Source: Pisolithus tinctorius (taxonomy: Eukaryota; Basidiomycota; Agaricomycetes; Boletales; Pisolithaceae). From it: a stretch of 64,000 nucleotides of DNA. The notes beneath the pieces were generated by a model. The model was given only the letters and a program-made list of their open reading frames with translations, had not been told where the DNA came from and ran no database searches. Below are positions 33,901-46,100 of this stretch, one piece after another. A program made the translations under genes and the position numbers. Position 1 is the first letter of the stretch. Every line of letters begins with the position of its first letter. The stretch covers positions 1,798,001 through 1,862,000 of the forward strand of contig JANFAH010000006.1 in assembly GCA_024663395.1 (NCBI GenBank), in the 5' to 3' direction.

Positions 33901-36235
33901 GTGAATGATCAGTCAGGAAGTCATAGAAGGATGCATGGAGAGGTCGGACAGGAGATGAGCCGTCAGCAACACCACCCAGCACTGGAGCCATGAATTGAAG
34001 GATTATGACTACATCGTAGTGGTCTTCTTTATTGGGGAAGACACTGCGCATATGATTCAACGCCGCCATGGGCAAAGGTTCCAACATCGTCAGAACCTGC
34101 TGCATGACAGAGCGGAACCGCAGAAATGGTGTCCCTGACTTCGGCACGACGCTGCCTAGGATGGTAGCATACATGCCATCCAGAAGTTTCTTCCCCTCGT
34201 CCGATGCGATGGCTATCAGGCTCATGAATCGTTCTTCCACAGTTTGACCGAAGGCGCGTTTCGGGTCGACAAACTCGCAGGCCAGACGTGCCCATTCGAA
34301 CAAGCCATTCGATTTTTGGACTATCTGCTGTATCTCCGTTGGCCCAATGGTATCTTTGAGGCTAACAAGCTTCTTCGAAACAAATAAAGTGATGTCACGC
34401 TGCGCCAGCTCTGCAGGGACATCATCCAGACACATCGCTCTCACGCGCGTCGCATCGCTTAGAGCACATTCAATGTCCGGTGAAGGTCGGGACGTTAACA
34501 GGATGCGAAAATTCGAAGGTAGGCTTGCAGCTTCTGTGGTCAGTAGCAACAGAACATTCTCCCTCGCTGAGATGCCCCCGCTTTCATCTAGCGCATCGAT
34601 CACCACTACCACATTCCCAACGATAGAACCCGCAGCCTTGGACAAAGGCTCCAAGATCAACTTTTGCCACTGTTGCAACAAGTCGGGCGTCGTCTTCAGA
34701 GAGGGGTCTTCAGCGAGGACACGACCTAATGCTCATCGAAAAGCGGGGTAACGGCTGGCCAAATCATGGGAAATAGTCGTCAGCATCTTCTCTTCCCGAC
34801 GCTCAGTCTGCCTGTCACGGGCAAAACAAAAGCAAGACCCAAGCCCTCCCACATCCTTGAGCCAGGACGCAATGGTATGCGCAATCGCAGATTTGCCCCT
34901 TCCAGCCTGCCCGTGAAGCCATAAAATGCGTCGGGCATCAGGGTGAGTATCATTGACCCAGTTGATGATGTCCTGCAGAATTTCTGTCCTCGTGTTCTCT
35001 AAACATTTCTTCATCGTATTCAAGCCCGCCCCGCCTGCGTAAGCCATGCCCTCCATGTTTAGGTCCTCGAGAACGCGATAAATGTTGATCTGGATGTCCC
35101 GGGTCTGGCAATCTCGGTATTGCTGCATCAGCCCATCTAGAGTCTTGGTGTAGTCGTCGATAGCAGTCTGCGTCTCAGACATTATGTTCTTTCCCAGTCT
35201 CCTCCCTGAGAAAGTATTAGGTCAAAATATCAACGAGACAAAAACAGACGTACAAAAGTTTGTTGTTTCTAAATAGTCTCTGATGAACTGCGCGCAGGCA
35301 CCGATTACCCGCGCAATGTTCGCCAAGGGGACTCTCATGGTATCAATGTTCTTGATGGTGTCGTCGTCCGAAAGGAACGCGTACACGGAGCCAACTTTTT
35401 TCAAGAGCTCCGAAATCGCACTATCTAGGTTCGCTTGTGCAATGATCAACTAGCGCAAGGGTGGTGTGAGTAACGAAAGTAGGTAAAGAACTCGGAGTCG
35501 TACTTGGGAAGCGGCCGTGAGAATGCCCAACGCTATCTGGGCGTAGGGATGGATCTGCGTGGGATTGTTGAGTCGCGGGATAGATGCCAGAACAAACCTA
35601 CGCACGTTTGCAATAGTGGTGACTACACTGTTAAAGATCTTAAGAGGTTGGAGATAGTTGCTACTCAAGTTCTCAATGTCAGCAACTGCGGTACTGGTCT
35701 GTGCGACAACGTTGACAGCAATTTCGCCAGCACGTGGGATCGGTTTTATGCTCTCGAGAAGTTGCCCAGCAACATCGAGGTCATCACCCACCGAAACTGG
35801 GTCAGGATCAGGACCTGCTTTGCCGTGCAGCTCTCGAGTCTGAAAGATAGACGCTTAGCATTGTTGCAGTGGCGGACATCGTAGATCACATACGTCTACG
35901 TCAACATCTTGGGCAACTTGCTGCGGCTCGGGTTCTTGTTGGGCCCCTTCAGATACAATGGGATTGGCAGAGGAACTTGACGGGCCTCGGCGAGACCGGA
36001 TGAAGAGACTTTTCATAGTGGCCAGTTTTCCCTTGAAACAATGGCCCGAATGCGCAGGATTCGAAGTAGTGCCTCCAACAGGAGCCTCGGACTGCCCTTG
36101 AGACTTGTGTTTGACCGATCCATTAGCCTGGTGTGCTGGCAAAAACAGATTGCTTACTGGAGGGACGTTAGGCGCTGATAAGGATGACTTTCCAATGTAC
36201 GGTACACGACGTTTCTTTGGCTGGAGTCTGGCCAT
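30950..36235 (-). pseudogene. NACHT-WD40 NLR-type gene with a single internal TGA
   Basis: Six exons: 36235-35894, 35839-35504, 35449-35254, 35205-33542, 33488-31322, 31257-30950. All five introns are 48-64 nt GT..AG and all phases agree. The product would be about 1670 codons. Residues 1-115 are basic and Ser-rich. Residues 115-290 form a helical N-terminal domain. A NACHT NTPase follows: P-loop GQAGRGKSA at about 390-398 and Walker B VVVVIDALDE. Then come a helical spacer and a WD40 array (about 900-1540). The C-terminal domain (GRLLLWIP; HTKLIIPHGCCVELDLSAMA) is typical of basidiomycete NACHT-WD40 proteins. One TGA at 34733 interrupts the NACHT domain where an Arg is plausible (CGA to TGA); otherwise the gene is whole. 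Such proteins are thought to act in non-self recognition and programmed cell death. The role here is inferred. Confidence 0.85.
31400..33265 (-). repeat. WD40 array: 14 full repeats of 129 bp plus a partial one
   Basis: Each 43-codon unit reads V(T)SVAFSPDGNRIVSGS, then xDKTVRVWDAKSGxQIGSPL and KGH. Units differ mainly at a few sites: the residues after GH (TSN, IDY, TSI, TSY, IDH), the residue in S-x-D (S, W, E, L), and AKSGD/AKSGH/AMSGD. High identity with change focused at few positions is the mark of concerted evolution and diversifying selection described for fungal NLR WD40 repeats. The array is essentially free of CpG. Confidence 0.9.
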
Positions 36236-37822
36236 TGAGGAATCGGTAGTTCGGATGAGATATGTACTTGTGAGTTGGATTGCGATGACTGTGAGTTAGA
36301 TTGCAATGTCGCTTGGGTATTGAGACGAGCAGTGGTAAGTGCGTGCTGTGTGGGTGTCTGGTGTACACATGTGGTTGGTGGCGCGGTAGGCGTCTCCCTG
36401 TCAGTTCTCATGGCCACGCTCAGCCGCTCAGCGCGCTCGTCCTGTCGTCTCTGTCCCCTTCCTGACTTGCAGGCTTCCCTCTTTCATCTCACCAAACTCC
36501 TCTCGCTTGAGCGTCGACCTTTTCCATTCCGCCTTGCTTGCCCCTGTGGAGAGCGCCACACCGACCTTAGTGGAACCGTAATCACCGAACAGCAGCAACA
36601 GCAGGGGATAACAAACAAGAAGTAACCGAGGCATCTGGCATCTGAGGTAGACACCATAGTTAAGTCACTCTGGATGAACCGCCGCGCTACAACACCATTG
36701 TCGTACGAAGCGTGCAGAGAGTGGTCTTCGCCGCCAGCCCTGTGTCTGCATAAGATTGAGCTTGTGAGTTGTACTGACTTGCTAGCAAGCAGCTGGGCCA
36801 AGACGCTGCGACCCGCAAATTCCACAGTTCCCAGCTTAGGCTCTATCGACCGATGTCACCGTCCCTGGGTTTTCCGCTATGCTATGCGTAAGCTTCCGAT
36901 TTCCTAGTGACGCTATTCTGCACTTTTCTTAGTGTCGTCTTGCGTTCGAGATATCGGGAACCTGCCACTAATTCTACTACAAACCCAGCTCCCCGATCTA
37001 CCGTAGATACCATTTTCCCAACATCAATTCAGGCGCGTTTCGCCATGTGGCGTGCACCTGGGCGGTGTCACCCGGAAACTATTGACAATACATTCAAGCA
37101 TGACATAGAACGAGTTCACCGTCGAGGACAAGGTTCGAACATACCGCTCGTTATGGTCTTTGCGTTGACTACTTTCCAAGGGATCATGGCAATACCGTCC
37201 TTCGAGACGAGGTTGGCGTGCCCACCTATTCTGCTTGGAGTGAGTGAGCGTGGCTCACCCATGGTCATCGAGTTGCTTCCCGCTAGGCTTCTTCACGTGT
37301 ACATGTAGGATTACCTTGAACCGGGTGCGGTGGTTCTCGTCGGCTATGATCGCGTAGCGGCTTGACGCATCGGAGGAGCCTTCGGACGATGTTTCTAGGA
37401 AGCGCGGAACTTCTAGGTCCATTACCAACAGAGGCACCAATTTGCGGAGGATCGAGAACTAACTCTTATACCGCTTTTCCAACGAAAGATGTTAGACTAC
37501 AGGACCAGTTCAGTCAGTGACTTCCTATCCCATTGGTCAGCGAACTACCGTGTCCTTGTCTATGCCTCTTACCTTACACATGAGCTTACGGGTATCCGAA
37601 GTTTGAAAGATGCAATACTGCGGTTGTAACATTGCTGAGCTTCGAATTGCCCAATACCTGCTTATTGTCGTAGTAGCGGAATGCTCTTTGGTTGACTCTG
37701 GGTGGCGACGCGCGCGCTCTCAGTGACGAAAATGCATGAAAGGACATTACACCGTGTGCATCGCTACAATATGGTCGATAATGGTGTCCTCCCAACATTC
37801 TACTCCGTTGCGCTTGTTCATA
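36236..37822. other. No gene recognised between the NLR-type and PTPA-like genes
   Basis: CpG-containing intergenic DNA. The first few hundred bases should hold the NLR promoter. Minus-strand fragments near 36900-37440 (KDGIAMIPWKVVNAKTITSG; ADENHRTRFKVILHVH) look protein-like in composition, but I cannot join them into a gene or name a family. Confidence 0.4.
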
Positions 37823-39261
37823 TCATTCAGACGGAACCGCTCGTATTCCAGGTCCCTTGATCATCTTGCCCGGCTCACTTTCCCGCCCCGCAGCAGAGGC
37901 ACTCAGGATAGGTATCCAACAACAATCACCCCGCCCTTCATGAACGTGTCGATGATGTGTATTCTTGTCGCCCGTCTCAGATGGCGGAGGAGGACCCTCG
38001 TATAGCAGGATAGACCCAAAGCGTAAGTGTTGAATGTCGGGAAGTTTGCCTAGTGCCTTCGCTTTGTACACTTTGATCACTCTTGCGTTGACTTGTTCCC
38101 ATGTTTTCACCTGTGCAACGAATTTGAGAAAGGGCAGTGCAGTGCTGGAGGGTTGAGTGTATGTTATGTTGGAAGGCCACGTACAGCTGGAATATCGTCT
38201 AACATAGGCAAGTGCAATCGGAGAGATGCAGTTTTATCAGTCACACCGGTTAGAACCATGCACGTCGTTGACACACAAGTATAGCCACAGACGGAACTGA
38301 TAAACTTGATGTAAGCAAAGCACATGTGGCCGTTCGCAACTTCATCAACGACGTCGTTACCGTGGATCGCTTTTTGTGGCCTAGACATGGCCAGTCAACG
38401 TCACACGGAAGGTCCAAACTGTAACGCATACGGTCATACCTCCTAGCTGAGCAGATCCGAACAGGAATTGCAGAATGGGGTAGTCATCGAGGCTCCATAC
38501 ACCATGGGATCCTCCTGGCTCCAGCCAGCACGTCGACCAGAGAACGCGCATCCCCTGGATATAAGTACGGCGCCTTCTTTCAGCGATGCATTCCCCTGTG
38601 GCCATGACTGCGAAACTCGCTGCCAGAACGCCCGAGTGACCAGCGCAATGTGATCGTTTCACTAACAACATCGACTCGTTCTAAACAAACGGGAAAGGGA
38701 TAAGAATCCACCTGAACAGTGAGTCGTTCGCACTCACAGCCAACATAATTTAGCTCCATTTCGCTTCCATAATCGATCCGTTCGCGGTTGCCCCACGCAT
38801 TATGCCAATACTTCACTGGTGGCGTCTTCTGTGAGGTGACGCAGAGTGGCATGCAACGACAGCGCTAGTTATTTCCAATGTTCGGAGACGGATGGCGTAA
38901 CGGTCTACACCTGCATTGGACCCTGCATCCTCCGCCTTGTCGTAGAATGTCCTGAACATTAAATGTACGAACCGCGAGGCTTTGTTGTCCACGGGAAGCG
39001 CACTCTTCACCACATCCTCGATCTCATCAAGAACCTAACGGCCTTGACGCTCCGCTCTTCCGCGGTGCAAGGCACAAGAGCATGCGGAATAACGCAGAAG
39101 TGCATGAGCAATATGGAAAGTTCATCAACGAGCTCCACTCCGATAACGGAGTTGTCCAGTTCCTCAATATAGCTTGCTGTTGTGTTGTGGATGTTGGACG
39201 ACTGAAACGCTGTCAACTGTAGACTCGACAGGATGCGTTTGGTGGGTAATTGGATTGTCAT
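37823..39261 (-). pseudogene. PTPA-like protein phosphatase 2A activator, decayed
   Basis: Minus strand, ATG at 39261. Readable PTPA/RRD segments in order: [95 protein letters not shown] with [28 protein letters not shown] with CFAYIKFI; KTASLRLHLPMLDDIPAV; KTWEQVNARVIKVYKAKALG; and the C-terminal GDCCWIP..PGIRAVPSE. One intron is intact (GTACGT..GCACAG, after DIPAV). Others lack usable sites, and a frameshift lies after SVKAV near 39045. The family is a peptidyl-prolyl isomerase-like PP2A/Sit4 activator. Several otherwise invariant residues differ (AGSHGVWGLDDY became [12 protein letters not shown]). I read it as a diverging or dead duplicate; a working copy is expected elsewhere. Confidence 0.8.
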
Positions 39262-39359
39262 GATTGCCCTGGAGTGCTTGGTAGCGTGACTGGGCCGGGA
39301 CTTTTTGACCAAGTAGCATTAGAAAAGGTCGCTGTGAGCTTCGATGGACCGTCGCATCG

Positions 39360-39791
39360 TTGGACTCAGGAACGGAACTTTCGGATGATCATGCCAGGAG
39401 TGTCGGATTCGGATTTCGGAACGACACCCGTCTGCACACTGGGATCGACCCACCAAAGTATGCGATATCTGAAGTGCTCGACATCATCCAGTGGGGCTTC
39501 GGTCACTGTTATCGCTCGAGGGAGGATGGCACCGTCCCCGTCCTTTCGCCAATGGAACTTGGGGGAGCAGGTGTCTTCGAAGTTGGTGTTCCATTCTCTA
39601 TCCCCATCACGGCGTTCAAGAAACTAACCCTGCGAGTCCGTTCATTCCAAATCTCGAATGGGAATAAATTAGTTTGCTCCTCAAAATGCAGTCAACTATG
39701 CAACGATGCTCAGAGCAATGGTCTTACAGTCCTGGTACCTCTATTCAGTGAGTCAAGTATGAGACTTCATGGGGGTGTTCGTGTTCATTGA
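39360..39791 (+). CDS. Unrecognised reading frame, duplicated at 30040-30520
   Basis: Open for 143 codons (DPPKYAISEVLDIIQWGFGH; VPFSIPITAFKKLTLRVRSF) upstream of and divergent from the PTPA-like gene. A diverged copy of the first third occurs at about 30250-30350. No start, splice or family evidence fixes the gene, so it may be an exon of something larger or not coding. Confidence 0.25.
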   Translation: MDSGTELSDDHARSVGFGFRNDTRLHTGIDPPKYAISEVLDIIQWGFGHCYRSREDGTVPVLSPMELGGAGVFEVGVPFSIPITAFKKLTLRVRSFQISNGNKLVCSSKCSQLCNDAQSNGLTVLVPLFSESSMRLHGGVRVH

Positions 39792-40013
39792 CCCATGCAG
39801 ATTATACATCCCTATCCTAAATTGCATACCGCCAAGACACGCAGACAGGGCACTTGCGACACTGGAGCTAACGGATTTGTCATGGAAGACCTCCAGCCTG
39901 AAGAGGCATCAGTTTTCGCAGGAAATGCATGGAAGCTGGGTGAGTGTAGGTTGTGGCATCTGGGGCCCAAAGCAAACTCCTAGATGATCCATCGTGTAGT
40001 GCTGTCTACATCC

Positions 40014-40302
40014 TGTAAGGACTCGGTCCGACGCTGTCGACCGTTTGTTCAGATGGTGAATTCTCTATGACAGTCTTACTTATCATCTCATTTGTTTCTT
40101 GATCCTACTTTACCCGTAGCAGTACTCTGACATATTTCGTGCCTGCTCTCTAACCTATAAAATGGCCTATGTAGTGTACTGTACAGGGACTCTCTTTTCT
40201 ACCTCAAATCAAACAGACCTTTCACTCTGGAAACGAGTAGTATTTAAGAAGAATCCTGGTGTGGTGTCGTTGCAAGTCTTATAACTTCGCATCGCCATTA
40301 CA
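40014..40302 (+). repeat. 5' LTR of element 5
   Basis: 289 bp. TATA box CCTATAAAATGGCC near 40155. Differs from the 3' LTR at four positions by eye, each CG against TG or CA. Confidence 0.92.
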
Positions 40303-40807
40303 TATTTTTTTCCTGTCCCAAACGGTCAAAAGAAAACTCGAACTCTAAACAAACCCCTTCAATACCTTCTCAACCATCTGCAGGCTGATCCCCTGTCGAC
40401 ACTCGAGTAAGTATCCGAAGACACTTAACAAAAAGAAATGGTTAATACCCATTCTACTGCACGCTGAGGCACCCACGCTCAAGCTTCATCCCTACCCCAA
40501 AGCCCAATGACTCAGCCTGGCACTGAGATCGTTGGTGTGTCCCCTCTACCGAAGCTGACCCCGCTCGGGAGTCAGTACTCTACCCCAATTGAAAAACCCG
40601 CCGCTAGTAACATCCGGAGTTATAGCGATGTGGCAAGGTCTGGCTCGAGGAGCCCTAGTCCGGTGCCCCAAGGTGCTACCATTGATGTTCCCGGCTTGAG
40701 GACTAGCTCGCCGGTGTATCCCAGTGACATTGGAGTCCCAGAGGCCTCACAGGCTCGTACTGTTAGAGTCTGAGTAGCGACTCATAGTACGAACAACGTC
40801 TTACCTG

Positions 40808-41521
40808 TGTCAAGTCTGGGCCTACTCCGACCAACTCCGACGCTTAATAAGGTCTAGAGGAGGGTCCGGAAGCAAGTCCGACACACAGGAACAGAACTCC
40901 AACTAGCGGAGAGATGGCAGGAACGAAGTCCGCCGAGACAGAGGCGGAGCGGAGTGAGGGCGTCGGGTTTAGCTCGTGCGCTACCCCCTTGCACGATCTC
41001 AGCCCTCGTATCTCAGAGGGAGAGTACAGACGGAGAGTCAGAGATAACTCCGACAGACAGAAGACGGAATCAGAGGGAGTAGGAACTAAGTTGATATTCG
41101 TACTGAAGAACAGCGGAGTACAGTACATGCTTTTATACCGCTACGGAGGTACAGTAACTGGAATCGGAACTGACATACGGAGACTCATAAATTTTCAAGT
41201 AAAATTTCCTGGATGACGAATGAAGGGTAGACAGAGGACATACGAACGGGTAACACAGAACATCTAGAAAAGGAAATAGTCCAGACGCTGGACCATGCGG
41301 TGAGCGCGCTGCGGAGTACCTGACTGCGAAGGTAGTCACATGACCCCTCAGAGGACGGACCACTCGGTCTGGTAGGAGAGCGACACAAGTCCAACAACAG
41401 TTGGAGCGGAGATGGTTTGCAACCAACAGAAGTTGGGCGGAGTTGGTGCGGAGTGAGTGAATGACCGGCGGAGTGGAGCGCGGAGTGAGTAAGGGCTTAG
41501 TGTGAATGCACGGTTATGACA
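40808..41521 (-). repeat. 3' LTR of element 6
   Basis: 714 bp, about 98% identical to 48251-48964. About 15 differences by eye, each CG against TG or CA. Next to it on the minus strand is the polypurine run AAGGGGGGGGCAC (41522-41534). Confidence 0.95.
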
Positions 41522-41534
41522 GTGCCCCCCCCTT
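41522..41534 (-). other. Polypurine tract of element 6
   Basis: Minus strand AAGGGGGGGGCAC immediately before the LTR start TGTCATAACC. Confidence 0.6.
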
Positions 41535-41714
41535 AGGGCCTGAACCCCTGAAGGCCGCATGTACGGAACGAGATCAACACGAGTTGATCATTTGAAATTA
41601 TTTTGATGCCTCAATGACGACGGCTCTAGCCGTGGCGGAGCTCCGTCGGAGTTCGAAGTACTGCTTAAAAACACGTGTTAGGGTACCGAACCTTCGTCCT
41701 TTTCCCCCATCATC

Positions 41715-42982
41715 ATGCCTTCCCAGCGCCAGAGCAACACCCCCCAGCCAACCCCTGGCCACGTTCGCGACTACTCCCAAGTCACGGATGAAGAGCTGGT
41801 CGTCCTCACCGACGACTCCACTGACACCGAGCGAGAGAAGTCCGCGGAGAAGGCGCGCTGACGAGAGGAGGTCGAGCGGAGAGAGAGAGAGCGCAAGGCA
41901 GAGCGCAAGGCCAAGCGCGAGGAGGCCAAGAGGCGGAAGGCAGAGGAGGAGCGGTTGGAGGCGGAGCGGAAGAAGAGAGCGGAAGAGGAGGCTCAGAGGA
42001 GAAGGGCGGCAGAAGAAGAGGAGGCTCGAAAGAAGAGGGCAGCAGAGGAAGAGGTGGAGAGGCAGAGGCAGAGAGCCTCTCAGGAGAGAGCCCAGGCCAG
42101 GAGGGACGAGGCCACGCAGAGGTGAGTAGCAGACTACTGCAAGTCAGGCGGAGCTGACCCACTTCTTTTTCGACCTTACTCTATTTCAGGTTAACTGGAG
42201 CGGTGTACGACGTCAACACCACCCAGAAGGTCCCTGGGGCCTCTGTGGTGGTCACCGCGACCAAGAGAGCCCCCTGCACTCGCTGTATAGCGAGTCTGAC
42301 GGCGGGGCAGTGCGAGCCGGGGCAAGGTAAGACCAGGGCCTGCGTGCCTTGTCATAACAAAAAGAAGACGTGCAGTTGGACGCGGGAAGAGGCGGCGGCG
42401 GGGCCTTCGCAGAAGAGAGCAGGGACGGGGAGCTCCCGAGGAGAGAAGAAGAAGAGGACGCGAGGGAAGGGGAAGGAGAAAGCGACAGAGACGGAGGAAG
42501 CGGACGACGAGCGGGAGATAGGCGGAGAAGACGAGGAGGAGCCAGCAACACTGCACGAGGGACCCTCAGGGGCGGGGGTCTCCTCCTGGTGGACGGAGTG
42601 GGAGTGGGAGCGGCAGCTGCAGGCTGCGGAGAGGTACGTGGCAGCGCACGAGAAGGTTGCGACAGCCTTCGAGAGGATGGCAAAGGCAGCGGAGCGGATG
42701 GCAGAGGCAGCGGAGCAGACTGCCGACGAGTGGGGAATGTACCGCGCATGGGCGGAGTGGGTGGAGATGAGGAGAAGGGAGGATGCGCGAGAGGCCAGGA
42801 TGGCTGAGCTCAAGCGCACAGGCGGAGGTTGGAAGAGGCCTCAGTCGGAGGCGGCGGAAGACAAGAACGAAGAAGCGGATGAAGGTGCGGAGGGGGATAA
42901 CGAGGAAGAGGAAGAAGTCGGAGGAGAGAAGGAAGGCGGAGAAGAACAGGAGGGTGGCGAAGGACAAGCGATGGAAGAGTAG
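41715..42982 (+). pseudogene. Antisense gene of element 6: coiled coil and Zn2Cys6-like cluster, 399 codons, one TGA
   Basis: Plus strand, opposite to gag-pol. Exon 1 41715-42121, intron GTGAGT..TTTCAG 42122-42189, exon 2 42190-42982; phases agree. MPSQRQSNTPQPTPGHVRDY, then DEELVVLTDD and a long Glu/Arg/Lys/Ala helix (about residues 45-135, coiled coil). Six cysteines follow at about 165-193: CTRC, GQC, ACVPC, KKKTC. The spacing is C-x2-C-x8-C-x9-C-x2-C-x6-C, then Trp, with basic residues around it. A second helical block (RMAKAAERMAEAAEQTADEW) and an acidic tail end the protein. A TGA at 41859 (beside a CGA, so probably a former Arg) is the only break. The relative at 5647-6763 is intact and equally placed next to an LTR. 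A role as DNA-binding regulator is inferred. Confidence 0.7.
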
Positions 42983-43189
42983 AGTAGTTTTGTTTTCTTT
43001 TTTTTTCTTTTTTTTTTTTTTTTTTTTTTGTCTTTAGTTTGTATATTTTGTATTACTACGAGATAGACTTGTGACTTTGTTTGTGACCCTGAGAAGCGAA
43101 ACGGATAAGTGGAGAAAATTCTAAAGTACTTAAGGTAGTTCAGTAAGAGGTGGAGTTGGCCCGCGGAGGAAGTTTATGTTGGCGGAGTA
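42983..43189. other. Gap between the antisense gene and the end of pol; poly-T run
   Basis: Contains a T-rich run near 42995-43030 just after the antisense stop; this may serve the 3' end of that gene. No coding content. Confidence 0.5.
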
Positions 43190-46100
43190 TTATGGCGGAG
43201 GTTGATACGGGCCAGGTTTGTGTGGATAGCGTTCATGGAAAGCGGACACTATGTCGGAAGCGTGATCTAGCTCAGTTGCAAGCAACCAAGAGGTTTCTTC
43301 GTCGGTGTTCTCGTAACCAGCCCAGCGGACTAGATACAAGAGTTGACAGTGGCGGCGACGGCGGTCCACCTTAGAGTCGAGTATCTCTGATACTTCGTAC
43401 TCAAGGTCACCATCGACATCTACTGGCGGAGGCGGAGGTTGTTGTCGGTTTGGGAAAGGGTTAGCCGCTGCGGCTTCCAGTTGTGAGACATGGAAGACCG
43501 GATGTACCGAGCGCATAGAGTCAGGGAGCTTAAGGGTGACAGAATGCGTACCTGGCCTGGCCAGGATGGTGAACGGACCTAAGTACTTTTCAGAGAGTTT
43601 TTCCAAAGGACGAGTGGAGCGGAAGTACTTGGCTTTGACGTAGGCCTGTTCTCCGACCTTGAACTCAGGCAGAGGTATGCGTCTAGCATCTGCTGGACCC
43701 TGGTAGCGCTGTTGAGTGGCGGACATTTCAGAGCGGAGGAAGTCATGAAGGGTGGAGAGCTCGACGACATAATCGTGAGCCCCCGGAGAGGTGAAGTCCT
43801 GGTCAGGGACCACAGACAGGTTTGGATGGTACCCCTTGTTAGCGAAGAAGGGAGAAACTCCAGTTGTCGCACTTGGTGCGTTGTTGAAGGCGAACTCCGC
43901 TAGAGGTAACAGCTCAGCCCAGTTGTCTTGTTGGTAGTTACAGTAGACACGAAGGTACTGCTCAAGAGTCTGGTTTGTTCGCTCGGTCTGGCCATTGCCT
44001 TCTGGGTGGTAACCCGAAGTGAAGTGAAGACGCATATTAAGGGCCTTTCCTAGAGAGCAGAAGAAGTGCGAGACAAACTCAGGACCTCTGTCGGAGGTGA
44101 CATTAGCTGGTACTCCGTGCTTGGAGAAGACATGGGTCAGGAAGAGCTTAGCGAGTTCGGCGGAGGTGACGGAGTCGTGGGTGGGGATGAACACTGCTTG
44201 CTTTGAGAGGTGGTCCACTACCACGAGTATGGCGGAGTAGCCATCGGAGTTGGGGAGGTGTTCGATGAAGTCCATGGAGATGGAGTTCCAAGGTCTCTCT
44301 GGGATGGGGAGTTGCTTCAGTAGACCATAAGGGCGGTGACGCGGAGTTTTGCTCCGTCCACAGGCGGTGCAAGACCTGACGTATTCCTTTACGTCGGAGC
44401 GGAGGTTGGGCCACACGTAGTCCCTGCGGACGAGTTCTAAGGTGCGGTTTTGCCCGAAATGGCCTGCTAGAGGATGATCATGCTTGAACCGAAGCACTCG
44501 GAGGCGGAGGTCATCAATGTCAGGGACAAAGATACGACCGTCAAGGCGGAGTAGACCGTCGGAGTCCAAGGACCACTGAGGCTTAGTCGGAGTTGGGAGA
44601 TGGCTGGCGGAGACAGGATCGGAGGGTAGGGCGGAGATGATGTCGGAGTGCAAGCACTCAACATCGAAGACCATGGCGGCGCGGAGCACAGGTGCCATGA
44701 GGGTGGTGGTACGGAGGGACGACGTGAGTTGCTCTTGTGTAAACATAGGGCGGAGATTGTGAGGATTTACCTGTGCGTAGTCCCTATCCCCCCCTTTTGG
44801 GTAGACATCCCAATGTCGCGTAAGTGCGTCGGGTTTGGCTCCTAGGCGGCCAGGTCAGAAGTGGATGGAAAGATTGAACTGGGAAAGGTACTCCGACCAG
44901 CGGGCCTGTCGACGAGTGAGAACCTTAGAGGTGGAAAAATACTCAAGGTTTTTGTGGTCCGTCACCACGTCGACAGGTAAGGCGGAGCCCTCAAGGTAAT
45001 GCCGCCAATGGCGGAAGGCCTCGAAGATAGCTAACAGCTCCTTGTCGTGGGTATCATAGTTGAGTTCTGGCGCGGTCATGGTGCGGGAGTAGAAGGCGAC
45101 TGGGCGGAGTTCACCATCGGAGCAGGTGATCGACAAAATGCCAGCAATGGCATAGTCGGAGGCGTCGGTTTCAACTGTAAGCGGAGCGTCAGGGACCCAA
45201 TGAGTGAGAATGGGAGCGGAGCTGAAGGTATCCTTCAGGCGGAGGAAAGCGGAGCGGCACTCCTCGGAAAAGTTCCAAGGAGCACCCTTTCGCGTGAGGC
45301 GAGTGAGTGGAACGACGATGTCGGAGTAGTTATTAATGAATCGTCTGTAGAAATTTGCGAAACCAAGGAAAGACTGGATGTCTCGCACCTTCCGCGGCTC
45401 AGGCCAGTTGCGGACTGCCTGAACCTTCTCAGCGGACATGGTGAGACTGGAGGGGGAAAGAACATAACCGAGGTACTCGACAGAGTCGGAGTGAACCTCG
45501 CACTTTTCTGGCTTGGCATAAAGGCCATGCTTTCGAAGGCGGCGGAGTACCTCTTTTACGTGTTTGCGATGCAACTCCATATCCTGCGAATAGACTAAGA
45601 TGTCATCGAGGTATACCACGACGCAGACATCGAGCATGTCTGCAAAGATGCTATTGATGAATCGCTGGAAAGCCGCAGGCGCGTTAGTCAGACCGAATGG
45701 CATTACCCGCCACTCGTAAGAACCATAACGAGTGCGGAAAGCCGTTTTCCATTCATCTCCGTCTGCTATGCGGACCAGATGATAGGCATGGCGGAGGTCG
45801 ATCTTGGTATAGACTTTAGTGCGGCTTGGGGAGTCGAGTAGGTCGGAGATGAGTGGCAGCGGATAGCGATCTTTTTTCGTGATTTTGTTGAGTCCTCGAT
45901 AGTCTACACAGAGGCGGAGTGAACCGTCCTTCTTCTTTACGAAGAGGACAGGGGCACCGTGAGCGGAGGTGGACTGCTTGATGAAACCGTAGCCAAGATG
46001 CTCGTCAATGAAGGTGCGGAGAGCTTCAAGCTCTGGCGGAGAAAGAGAGTAGATTGTACCGATGGGCGGAGAAGCTCCTTCCTCGAGGTCGATCTTGAGA

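Noticed and set aside
41614..42129. Arg-rich plus-strand frame of 171 codons and long minus frames at 42252-42967
   Set aside because: These are other-frame reads of the GA-rich exons of the antisense gene 41715-42982.
42995..43030. Poly-T run as a retroposon poly-A tail
   Set aside because: No target duplication or LINE/SINE sequence; it lies between convergent genes of element 6.
44780..44800. A frameshift in element 6 pol at the run of seven G (minus strand)
   Set aside because: Counting the run shows the frame is kept from RNase H into integrase; the only break is TGA at 44855.
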